Assembly: GCF_017303215.1 (NCBI RefSeq)
Contig: NZ_JAEMWU010000001.1
Coordinates: 930,001 to 994,000, forward strand
Length of the DNA: 64,000 nt
Source of the DNA: Microbacterium esteraromaticum
GTDB lineage: Bacteria > Actinomycetota > Actinomycetes > Actinomycetales > Microbacteriaceae
Direction of reading: 5' to 3'
Below the pieces are notes generated by a model that was given only the letters and a program-made list of their open reading frames with translations, had not been told where the DNA came from and did no database searches. Made by a program: the position numbers and the translations under genes. How positions within the stretch are numbered: position 1 is the first letter of the stretch; every line of letters begins with the position of its first letter. Positions 6,197 through 13,475 of this stretch are shown here, one piece after another.

Positions 6197-7693
6197 GTGA
6201 CTGCGTACGTCTCGGCTTTCGACCTGTTCTCCATCGGTGTGGGGCCTTCGAGCTCCCATACGGTCGGACCGATGCGGGCCGGTGTGGATTTCGCCGCCCG
6301 CCTGCGCGCGGACGACATGCTCGACCGTGTCGCACGCGTCTCGTGCGAGCTGTTCGGTTCGCTGGGTGCGACCGGCATCGGCCACGGTACGCCGGACGCC
6401 GTGCTCGCCGGGCTGCAGGGGCTGTTGCCCGAGACCTGCGATCCCGACGACGTACGCGCGCTGTGGACCAACTGGACCGAGGGGCGTGAGCTGCTGCTGG
6501 CCGGCGAGCACGCGATCGCCTTCGCCAAGGACGACATCGTCTTCTTGCCGCGCACGCGGCTTCCCGGGCATCCGAATGCCCTGACGCTGCACGCCTTCGA
6601 CGCCGAGGGTGCGACGGTGCTCGAGCAGACGTACTACTCCGTCGGTGGCGGGTTCATCCGCCGCGATGGCGAGCAGCCGCGCGTCACCACCGCCGAACAG
6701 CCGTACCCGTTCCGCGACGCCGAAGAACTGATGGCGCTGTGCGATGAGACCGGCATGTCGATCGCCGAGATCGCCCGCGCCAACGAGACGGCGCTGCGCA
6801 GTGAGGAAGACGTCGCAGCCGGTCTGGATGCGATCTGGGACGCGATGTTCTCGTGCGTCGACGCCGGGCTGCACTCCGGTGGCACGCTTCCGGGCATCCT
6901 CAAAGTCAAGCGCCGCGCCGCCGACATCCGCGAGCAGCTGGAGGCCTCAGAGGCGGATGGGCACCGCGAACTGCCGGGGGAGTGGCTGGGTGCGTTCGCG
7001 CTGGCCGTGAACGAAGAGAACGCTGCGGGCGGACGGGTGGTGACCGCACCCACCAACGGTGCCGCCGGCATTCTGCCCGCCGTCGCGATGTACTGGTGGC
7101 GCTTCATGGCCGATTCCGGTCTGGGCGTCGGCAACGCCGTCACGCCGCACGGTGAGCTCGTCGGCAGCGCGCTGCTCGGCTTCCACGCGGCCGGTGACGA
7201 CCCGGTCGCTGTCTCGGACGATGAAGAAGAAGCGGTCGCCGAGGCGAACCGTCGCCGGGGCATCCGCCGCTTCCTGCTGACTGCGACCGCGCTGGGGTCG
7301 CTGTTCAAGGCCAACGCATCGATCTCGGGAGCCGAGGGCGGATGCCAGGCCGAAGTCGGCTCGGCCTGCGCCATGGCCGCCGGTGGCCTCACGGCCGTCA
7401 TGGGCGGCACTGTGCGGCAGATCGAGAACGCCGCCGAGATCGCCATGGAGCACCATCTGGGGCTCACCTGCGACCCGATCGGCGGCCTTGTGCAGATCCC
7501 GTGCATCGAGCGCAACGCGATCGCGGCCTCCACCGCGGTGACCGCGGCGCGGCTTGCGCTGCGCGGCGACGGTCACCACTACGTCTCGCTGGATGCCGTG
7601 GTCGAGACCATGCGGCAGACCGGGGTCGACATGTCGACCAAGTACAAGGAGACCAGCGAGGGCGGCCTCGCGGTGAACGTCATCGAGTGCTGA
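6197..7693 (+). CDS. sdaA: L-serine ammonia-lyase, iron-sulfur dependent, single chain
   Basis: A 498-residue enzyme converting L-serine to pyruvate and ammonia. The N-terminal beta domain starts with SAFDLFSIGVGPSSSHTVGPM, a typical serine-binding stretch. The C-terminal alpha domain has cysteines at 383, 391, 425 and 436 (GGCQAEVGSAC, LTCDPIGG, IPCIERN), the set that supplies the 4Fe-4S ligands in this family. Start is the GTG at 6197. Both domains are in one chain, as in E. coli SdaA. The gene stands alone behind the tRNA terminator and converges on the hydrolase gene at 7715. Confidence 0.95.
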   Translation: MTAYVSAFDLFSIGVGPSSSHTVGPMRAGVDFAARLRADDMLDRVARVSCELFGSLGATGIGHGTPDAVLAGLQGLLPETCDPDDVRALWTNWTEGRELLLAGEHAIAFAKDDIVFLPRTRLPGHPNALTLHAFDAEGATVLEQTYYSVGGGFIRRDGEQPRVTTAEQPYPFRDAEELMALCDETGMSIAEIARANETALRSEEDVAAGLDAIWDAMFSCVDAGLHSGGTLPGILKVKRRAADIREQLEASEADGHRELPGEWLGAFALAVNEENAAGGRVVTAPTNGAAGILPAVAMYWWRFMADSGLGVGNAVTPHGELVGSALLGFHAAGDDPVAVSDDEEEAVAEANRRRGIRRFLLTATALGSLFKANASISGAEGGCQAEVGSACAMAAGGLTAVMGGTVRQIENAAEIAMEHHLGLTCDPIGGLVQIPCIERNAIAASTAVTAARLALRGDGHHYVSLDAVVETMRQTGVDMSTKYKETSEGGLAVNVIEC

Positions 7694-7714
7694 GGGCCCG
7701 GCTCTCGCCTCGGC

Positions 7715-8755
7715 TCACAGGCCGGCGAGGTACCCGCGGTACGTGTCGAGCACGGACGGCGCGAACAGCGCGCGCGGCCAGATCACGGCGGTGATCGCGC
7801 CGATCACGGGCGCGTCTTCCATCACGGGGCGCGCCAGCGGATGCGTCGCGTCGAAGTGCTCGACGCGCACGGCGTCGCCGAGCAACCGCTGATAGGTCCG
7901 CGCGGTCTCGTCGACATCGACGTTGCGGTCGCGGTCACCGAGCATGAGCAGCACGGGCACGTTGGCCTGGGCGAGCCCTTCGAGGCTCTCGGTGGCATCC
8001 GACGCGGCGTTCCGCTTCGCGAACCGCCAGCGGTCCTCGCTCATCGGGTCGGGGTCGCCGCTTTCGGCGAGATACCGGTCGTAGTCGGCATCGGCGGCTA
8101 TGAGGGAACGGATGCTGTCGCTGAGCGCGATCGCACGCTCGCGTTCGGCGGGTGTCGCGCCGGTGTCGTCGAGGCCGGACAGCAGGTGGTAGCGCCCCTG
8201 GCGCAGCCAGTTGATCGCCGGACCAACAGCGACAACGGCGTCGATGTCGTCGCGTGTGGCGGCGAGATCGGGCAGGACCCACCCCGCCTGACTGGCGCCC
8301 CACAGCACGATCCGCGTGGTGTCGATGTCGGGCTGTGCGTGCGCCCAGTCGATCGCTTCGGACGCCTCGGCGGCGCGATCGGCCATGCTCTGATGCAACC
8401 AGTGACCCTCTGAGGTGCCGACGCCGCGTTTGCTCCACGACAGCGTCGCGAACCCCGCGTCGGCGGCGGCCTCGAACCAGGGCAGGTACAGCCCGTCGTG
8501 GGTCGCCTCGACCGGGCCATCGCCGTGGATGACGATGACGAGTCCGCGGGTGTCGCCGGATGCCGGGCGCGTGAGCGCCCCCTCGAGCGCGCCCTGTGCG
8601 GTGGGGATCAGCACCGGCTCTTGGCGCAGGCGGTAGTCGTTGCCGATCACCGCGGTGATCGCGACGCCGACGACGAGTGTCACTGCGGTGACGCCGGCGG
8701 TGATGAGAAGGCGAGTCCATCTATTGATCTTCTTGCGCACGTTCGTAGCGTACAT
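7715..8755 (-). CDS. Membrane-anchored alpha/beta hydrolase
   Basis: A 346-residue protein. One N-terminal transmembrane or signal-anchor helix spans about 12-33 (LLITAGVTAVTLVVGVAITAVI), so the catalytic domain is probably outside the cytoplasm. Hydrolase motifs are the oxyanion HGDGP, nucleophile elbow GASQAG (Ser), the acid in LGDRDRNVD and the His in FDATHPL. Start ATG 8755 is preferred over an upstream in-frame codon because the divergent GNAT gene begins only 14 bp away. It resembles peptidase- or esterase-like S9/S15-type hydrolases; the substrate is unknown. Confidence 0.82.
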   Translation of the reverse strand: MYATNVRKKINRWTRLLITAGVTAVTLVVGVAITAVIGNDYRLRQEPVLIPTAQGALEGALTRPASGDTRGLVIVIHGDGPVEATHDGLYLPWFEAAADAGFATLSWSKRGVGTSEGHWLHQSMADRAAEASEAIDWAHAQPDIDTTRIVLWGASQAGWVLPDLAATRDDIDAVVAVGPAINWLRQGRYHLLSGLDDTGATPAERERAIALSDSIRSLIAADADYDRYLAESGDPDPMSEDRWRFAKRNAASDATESLEGLAQANVPVLLMLGDRDRNVDVDETARTYQRLLGDAVRVEHFDATHPLARPVMEDAPVIGAITAVIWPRALFAPSVLDTYRGYLAGL

Positions 8756-8763
8756 GATACATT
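8733..8763 (+). promoter_or_regulatory. Probable promoter giving a leaderless GNAT transcript
   Basis: TTGCGC (8733-8738) and TACATT (8758-8763) are spaced by 19 bp, and the ATG at 8770 begins 7 bp after the -10. Transcription would start at or next to the start codon. The promoter lies inside the first codons of the divergent hydrolase gene. Confidence 0.4.
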
Positions 8764-8769
8764 CTTGGC

Positions 8770-9354
8770 ATGGACGTGCAGATCTCACGCGGTTTCACAC
8801 CCGACGAGCGCGCCGAGGTAGGGCGCCTGTACTGGGAGGCCTTCGGTGCGAAGCTCATCGCGGCCTTTCCCGACGAGGCGACCGGTTCGGCGCTGATCAC
8901 CGCGGGCCTGCAGCCCGAACATGTTCTGGTGGCCCGGGCCGACGGCGACGTCGTCGGCGTCTGCGGCTTCAATGAGGATGGCAGCGGGGCCGTCGACATG
9001 AGCTGGGCGCACCTGCGCACCCGGCTCTCGCGCACCCGCTCGGTTTGGGCGGCGATCGTGCTGACGATCCTGGCGCGCGGCGAGCAGTCGGGCGTGCTGG
9101 TACTCGACGGCATCTGCGTGAACGCCGACCGGCGCGGACTCGGCATCGGTTCGGGTCTGCTGTCGGCGGCTGCCCTGGTCGCAGCCGAACGCGGCGATTC
9201 GCACGTGCAGCTATCGGTGATCTCGACGAACCCGCGTGCCGAAGCGCTGTACCGCCGTTCCGGGTTCGAGACCACCGACTACGGTTCGCTGGGCCCGCTG
9301 CGTCACCTGTTCGGGTTCGACCGGTACTCCACGATGCGCCGGGCACTCGCATGA
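8770..9354 (+). CDS. GNAT-family N-acetyltransferase
   Basis: A 194-residue acetyltransferase-fold protein. Core motifs are VLVARADGDVVGVCGF (beta strands), VLDGICVNADRRGLGIGSGLLSAA (acetyl-CoA pyrophosphate loop R/Q-x-x-G-x-G/A form) and ISTNPRAEALYRRSGFE (motif B). It would transfer an acetyl group from acetyl-CoA to an amine on an unknown acceptor. It is the first gene of an apparent four-gene unit; its stop overlaps the next start as ATGA. No ribosome binding site is seen before the ATG, consistent with leaderless translation. Confidence 0.85.
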   Translation: MDVQISRGFTPDERAEVGRLYWEAFGAKLIAAFPDEATGSALITAGLQPEHVLVARADGDVVGVCGFNEDGSGAVDMSWAHLRTRLSRTRSVWAAIVLTILARGEQSGVLVLDGICVNADRRGLGIGSGLLSAAALVAAERGDSHVQLSVISTNPRAEALYRRSGFETTDYGSLGPLRHLFGFDRYSTMRRALA

Positions 9355-10166
9355 GCACACCCGCGCTGGCCATCAGTCCGCGTACGGTCATCGAGGCGTT
9401 CCTGCCGCAGCAGGGCGCCGCATCGATGCGCGAGATCCTCGACACCGCCAATGCCGTGGGCCTCGACGACCATCCCGTGCGATTGGCCGTGCGCCGACTG
9501 ATCGCCGCGGGAGAGGTGACCCAGACCGGTCGCGGTCGGCACGGTGAGATCCACCTGACAGAGAGCGGACGCCGGCGTCTCGCGGGCGATCGGCTCGCCC
9601 TCGGTCTCGCCTTCGCACAGGACGACGGACGGATGCCCTGGGATGGCCGCTGGCACCTGATCTCGGTGACCGTCCCCGAGACCCGGCGGGCCCTGCGCGA
9701 CGGGCTGCGTCGCTCTCTGCGTGAGCTGGGGGCAGCACCGCTCTCGACCAGTCTCTACGTCAGCGCGCACGACCTCGCTGATCTCGCTACCCCCGACCTG
9801 CCTGAGCACCTCGTGCTGGCGGTGGCCACCGAGCTGAATGTGCACGGGGTCACCGACTCCCGTGAGATCGCGGCGCTGTTGTGGCCGGCCGCGCCGGTGC
9901 TCGCCGGATATGCGGCGATGGACGAGGTGCTGCGCTGGGCGCAGCAGCATCCGCTCGGTACGGAACAGGATGCCGTCGTTGTGCAGCTCTTCCTCGCGGA
10001 GGCCCTGGAGCAGGCCATGCGCGTCGACCCCTTGCTGCCGCCCGAACTGCGCCAAGACGCGTGGATGCCGGCGGACGCCCGCCACACGTGGCGGCGGTGC
10101 TGGGAGCGCGCGGGCGCCGCGTTGCCCGGCGATGTGCTCTACCGCGGGTGGCTCGTGGCCGACTGA
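9351..10166 (+). CDS. PaaX-family transcriptional regulator
   Basis: A 271-residue protein. The N-terminal winged helix spans about 10-75 (SMREILDTANAVGLDDHPVRLAVRRL, then VTQTGRGRHGEIHLTESGRRRL). The PaaX-like central part has WDGRWHLISVTVPETRRALRDGLRRSLRELG and STSLYVS, and the C-terminal domain has DPLLPPELRQDAWMPADARHTW, which is the PaaX hallmark (LLP-LP-WP region). PaaX in E. coli represses phenylacetate catabolism; here no paa gene is near. It is translationally coupled to the GNAT gene (ATGA) and precedes an ABC exporter, so its targets may be this operon. Confidence 0.87.
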   Translation: MSTPALAISPRTVIEAFLPQQGAASMREILDTANAVGLDDHPVRLAVRRLIAAGEVTQTGRGRHGEIHLTESGRRRLAGDRLALGLAFAQDDGRMPWDGRWHLISVTVPETRRALRDGLRRSLRELGAAPLSTSLYVSAHDLADLATPDLPEHLVLAVATELNVHGVTDSREIAALLWPAAPVLAGYAAMDEVLRWAQQHPLGTEQDAVVVQLFLAEALEQAMRVDPLLPPELRQDAWMPADARHTWRRCWERAGAALPGDVLYRGWLVAD

Positions 10167-10247
10167 GCAGAGGTCTTCGTGGCGGATGCCCGCACCCGTG
10201 CGTATGACCGCTTGACGTGCCCGCCGCGGGGGAGGAGAGTTCTGCTC

Positions 10248-11051
10248 GTGGCGGGTGACACGCACGATGCGGTGATCATCGACGGGCTGCAGGTCCGCCG
10301 AGGCGGTCGCATGGTGCTCGACGGCCTGTCACTGCACATCCCCGCCGGCCAGGTGATCGGTCTGCTCGGGCCCTCGGGGTGTGGCAAGACCACCCTGATG
10401 CGATCGATCGTCGGCGTGCAGCGTGTGCGCGGCGGCACAGTGCGGGTGCTCGGTGAGTCGGCTGGTGCCGTCGGCCTGCGTCATCGCGTCGCGTACGGCA
10501 CCCAGGATGCCGCGGTGTACGGAGACCTCGCCGTGCGCGAGAACCTGCGCTACTTCGCCGCAGTGCTCGGCCTGCCCTCGGCCGATGTCGACCGGGTGAT
10601 CGACGAGGTGGGGCTGACCGAACAGGCGGGGCGCGCGGTGGATGCCCTCAGCGGCGGACAGGTGAACCGGGTTTCGTTGGGGATCGCGCTGCTGGGGTCT
10701 CCCCAACTCGTCGTACTCGACGAGCCGACCGTCGGACTCGACCCGGTGCTTCGGGTCGAGCTGTGGGAGCTGTTCCGCCGGATTGCGTCGGGTGGCACGA
10801 CCATGCTCGTCTCGAGCCACGTGATGGATGAGGCGTTGCGCTGCGATCGTCTGCTATTGATGCGAGAGGGGCGCATCATCGCCGATACGACGCCCCAGCA
10901 GCTGCGCGACGAGACCGGCGAGTCCGATCCCGAGGCTGCGTTCCTCGCGATCATCGAACGCGACCTCGCCGCGGCGCGGCAGGCTGACGACGGGCATCCC
11001 GAGACGCGTCGCGAACGGCGCCTGCGTCAACAGGGTGAGGAGGACGCATGA
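10248..11051 (+). CDS. ABC exporter ATP-binding protein (DrrA/CcmA type)
   Basis: A 267-residue ATPase with Walker A GPSGCGKTT, a Q-loop in YGTQDAAVY, signature LSGGQVNRVSLG, Walker B LVVLDEPTVGLDP and H-loop SSHVMDEA. Start is the GTG at 10248, behind GGAGGAGAG; the frame is open further upstream without similarity. The signature and GLDP belong to the drug/antibiotic or heme exporter class. It overlaps the ABC-2 permease gene by ATGA, so the two form one exporter. The basic tail (ETRRERRLRQQGEED) is outside the ATPase fold. Confidence 0.9.
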   Translation: MAGDTHDAVIIDGLQVRRGGRMVLDGLSLHIPAGQVIGLLGPSGCGKTTLMRSIVGVQRVRGGTVRVLGESAGAVGLRHRVAYGTQDAAVYGDLAVRENLRYFAAVLGLPSADVDRVIDEVGLTEQAGRAVDALSGGQVNRVSLGIALLGSPQLVVLDEPTVGLDPVLRVELWELFRRIASGGTTMLVSSHVMDEALRCDRLLLMREGRIIADTTPQQLRDETGESDPEAAFLAIIERDLAAARQADDGHPETRRERRLRQQGEEDA

Positions 11052-11782
11052 ACCCGCGTCGCACCCTCGCCACCACCGGTCGGGTCCTGAACCAACTGCG
11101 GCACGACCCGCGATCCATCGCGCTCATGCTCGTCGCGCCGAGCCTGCTGGTGGGCCTGTTCGCCTGGCTCTTCGTCGATCAGACCGGCGTCTTCGATGTG
11201 TTCGGCGGGGCGATCCTGGCGCTGTTCCCGTTCACCGTGATGTTCCTCGTCACCTCGGTGACGACGCTGCGCGAGCGGCGGTCGGGCACGCTTGAACGGC
11301 TCATGACGACGCCGCTGGGCAAGGGCGACTTCATCATCGGATACGCGCTGGCGTTCGGGTTGATGGCGGTGCTGCAGGCCACGATCACGGTGCTGTTCGC
11401 CGTCTACATGTGCGGTCTCGAGGTGAATGGTCCGCTGTGGCAGCTCGGCGCCGTCGCGGTGGTCGACGCGGTGCTCGGCACCTCGTTGGGGCTTCTGGCC
11501 AGTGCGTTCGCGCAGACCGAGTTCCAGGCGGTGCAGTTCATGCCGCTTCTGGTGTTTCCACAGATCATCCTCGGCGGGCTGTTCATGCCGCGCGATCAGA
11601 TGCCCGACGTGCTGTATGCGATCTCGGACTGGCTGCCCCTGAGTCACGCGATCGACGCGATGGGCGCGGTCACCCGCGGTGATGAGGGATGGGACGTCGG
11701 CGGGCCGTTGCTGATCGTCGTCGCGTTCACCGTCGCGTTCCTCGTTCTCGCGCCGTTCACGCTGCGGCGGCGCACCGACTGA
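11048..11782 (+). CDS. ABC-2 type exporter permease
   Basis: A 244-residue integral membrane protein with about six hydrophobic segments (for example RSIALMLVAPSLLVGLFAWL, ILALFPFTVMFLVTSVTTLRE, FIIGYALAFGLMAVLQATITVLFAV, LLIVVAFTVAFLVLAPFTL). The TTLRERRSGTLERLMTTPL stretch after TM2 is characteristic of ABC-2 (DrrB-like) permeases. It starts inside the stop of the ATPase gene (ATGA). Likely exports a small hydrophobic compound; the substrate is unknown. It ends 6 bp from the converging hydrolase gene, with no obvious terminator between. Confidence 0.9.
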   Translation: MNPRRTLATTGRVLNQLRHDPRSIALMLVAPSLLVGLFAWLFVDQTGVFDVFGGAILALFPFTVMFLVTSVTTLRERRSGTLERLMTTPLGKGDFIIGYALAFGLMAVLQATITVLFAVYMCGLEVNGPLWQLGAVAVVDAVLGTSLGLLASAFAQTEFQAVQFMPLLVFPQIILGGLFMPRDQMPDVLYAISDWLPLSHAIDAMGAVTRGDEGWDVGGPLLIVVAFTVAFLVLAPFTLRRRTD

Positions 11783-11788
11783 CGACCG

Positions 11789-13444
11789 CTACTCGGTGTA
11801 CGACGAGATCGGCGCGTATGTCTCGATCTCTGCCTGGATGCGCTCGATCGCCTCGGGCGACAGCGCGGCATCGCCGGTCACCTGACGCCATCCCGTGACG
11901 ACGACATCGCCGTAGTTGTGGCCGTGCTGGGCCGGTACGGCCTCGCCGCCCAGCATGTCCACGGTCACCTGCAGGCCGGTCACGACCGGGATCCACCGCA
12001 TCGATGCGCTCACATCCGAGCTGCGCTGAGCGGACTCGAGCCATTCCGGTGAACGGAACAGCAGCTCGGGCGAGAGCCAGGTCACCGGATCGTTCGCATG
12101 CTGCAGGTAGAGCACCCGTGGCTGCTCCCACGGGCCCGTCAGCAGGTCCTCGTCGCCGGCACGCGACATCCAGCGCACCTCACGGCCGGCGTCGAGCACC
12201 GGCTGCCAAGCGGGGCTGTCGGCATCGCGCGCGGCCTGCAGCGAACGCCACAGCGATGAGCCATTCGGGCTGCCGACGAACATCGCGGCGTCGGTGCGCG
12301 CGCGCACGTCTTCGAGGTCGGCGAAGACCGCCTGGCTGCCGTGCGCGCCGAGGCTCAGGCCGTACGAGACCAGCAGCGGGCGCTCATCGACCGGCAGCTG
12401 CAGCCACCGCTGCTCGACGGCCTCGAACAGCGCCCGGGCGGCTCCGACGGGGGCATCCGGGTCGAAGACGAACGAGACCCAGCTGGGAGTGTAGGCGTAC
12501 TGCATGGCCGCGATCGCGGTGTCGCCGCCGTGCAGGTACTCCAGCGCGTCGACGGTCTGCGGTTCCAGCCAACCCGAACCGGTGGCCGTCGCGACCACGA
12601 GCACCGACCGCTCGAAGGCGCCCGTGCGTTCGAGCTCGGCGACGACCAGGTCGGCGCGCTCCTCGATGGACGGCGCGGACTCGAGCCCCGCATAGACGCG
12701 GATGGGCTCGAGAGCGGGCGCTCCGGTGAGCTGGGTGATCTCGGCCGCGGTCGGACCGCCGCCGACGAAGTTCGCGCCGTGCCGGCCGAGTGACTCCCAC
12801 GCGATCGACGAGGCCTCGCCGGCCGAGTGGAAGTCGGAGGTGGGCTCGGCGACCTCGGCGTCGGGCAGGGCGTTTCGTGCGAGGTAGATGCGATCGACGC
12901 CCACCACGGCGGCGAAGACGAGACCACCGACCACAGCGACGACGACGATCGCAGACGCGGCGGTGGCGAGCACGGCACCGATGCGCCGCCGCAGGTGGCC
13001 GAACATGCTCGCGGTCGCCTTGCCCGCGGCGAGCAGCAGCACCGCCAGCAGCAGGAACGAGAGCAGGAATCCGGTGACGTTGACCCCGTCGAGTGGTGGC
13101 ATCGCGACCAGGCCGCGTACGTCGTTCTGCCAGTCGAGGGCCAGGGCCGAGAGGCCGAGGATCGCGGCCACCCAGATCGCGGCGTACACGAACCACCACC
13201 CCGGACGGAACGGCGGCACCGTGCCGCCGCGCCACAGCAACCGGCGCACGAGCGCCCAGACCACGGCCCCGAGCAGGTATCCCACGGCGAACGAGATGCC
13301 GGCCAGCGCGCCCTGCAGCACGGCGGGGCGCGGCAGCAGCGACGGGGTGATCGACAGCACGGCGAACGCGAGCCCCACGAGGGATCCGGCGGGGTCGAGC
13401 GCCCACCAGTGGCGGGTTCTCGTCTGCGTGGAGCGCGACGTCAT
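11789..13444 (-). CDS. Integral membrane alpha/beta-hydrolase (Abhydrolase_9 family)
   Basis: A 551-residue protein. Residues about 20-180 hold four or five transmembrane segments (GSLVGLAFAVLSITPSLLPR, GISFAVGYLLGAVVWALV, AAIWVAAILGLSAL, GFLLSFLLLAVLLLAAG, AIVVVAVVGGLVFAAVVG). The C-terminal half carries the hydrolase part with YGLSLGAHGSQAVF, a GLSLGA-type nucleophile elbow, and SPNGSSLW. This is the two-part architecture of actinobacterial membrane alpha/beta-hydrolases annotated as Abhydrolase_9_N plus Abhydrolase_9. Function is unknown; a lipid or cell-envelope substrate is plausible from topology. It lies 31 bp downstream of hrpB and may be co-transcribed. Confidence 0.85.
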   Translation of the reverse strand: MTSRSTQTRTRHWWALDPAGSLVGLAFAVLSITPSLLPRPAVLQGALAGISFAVGYLLGAVVWALVRRLLWRGGTVPPFRPGWWFVYAAIWVAAILGLSALALDWQNDVRGLVAMPPLDGVNVTGFLLSFLLLAVLLLAAGKATASMFGHLRRRIGAVLATAASAIVVVAVVGGLVFAAVVGVDRIYLARNALPDAEVAEPTSDFHSAGEASSIAWESLGRHGANFVGGGPTAAEITQLTGAPALEPIRVYAGLESAPSIEERADLVVAELERTGAFERSVLVVATATGSGWLEPQTVDALEYLHGGDTAIAAMQYAYTPSWVSFVFDPDAPVGAARALFEAVEQRWLQLPVDERPLLVSYGLSLGAHGSQAVFADLEDVRARTDAAMFVGSPNGSSLWRSLQAARDADSPAWQPVLDAGREVRWMSRAGDEDLLTGPWEQPRVLYLQHANDPVTWLSPELLFRSPEWLESAQRSSDVSASMRWIPVVTGLQVTVDMLGGEAVPAQHGHNYGDVVVTGWRQVTGDAALSPEAIERIQAEIETYAPISSYTE

Positions 13445-13475
13445 CGTTGTCCTGCTTCCTTGGTTCTGTTGGCTC

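Noticed and set aside
7694-7714. Possible terminator between sdaA and the hydrolase gene
   Set aside because: Only weak, short GC pairing can be drawn in the 21-bp gap.
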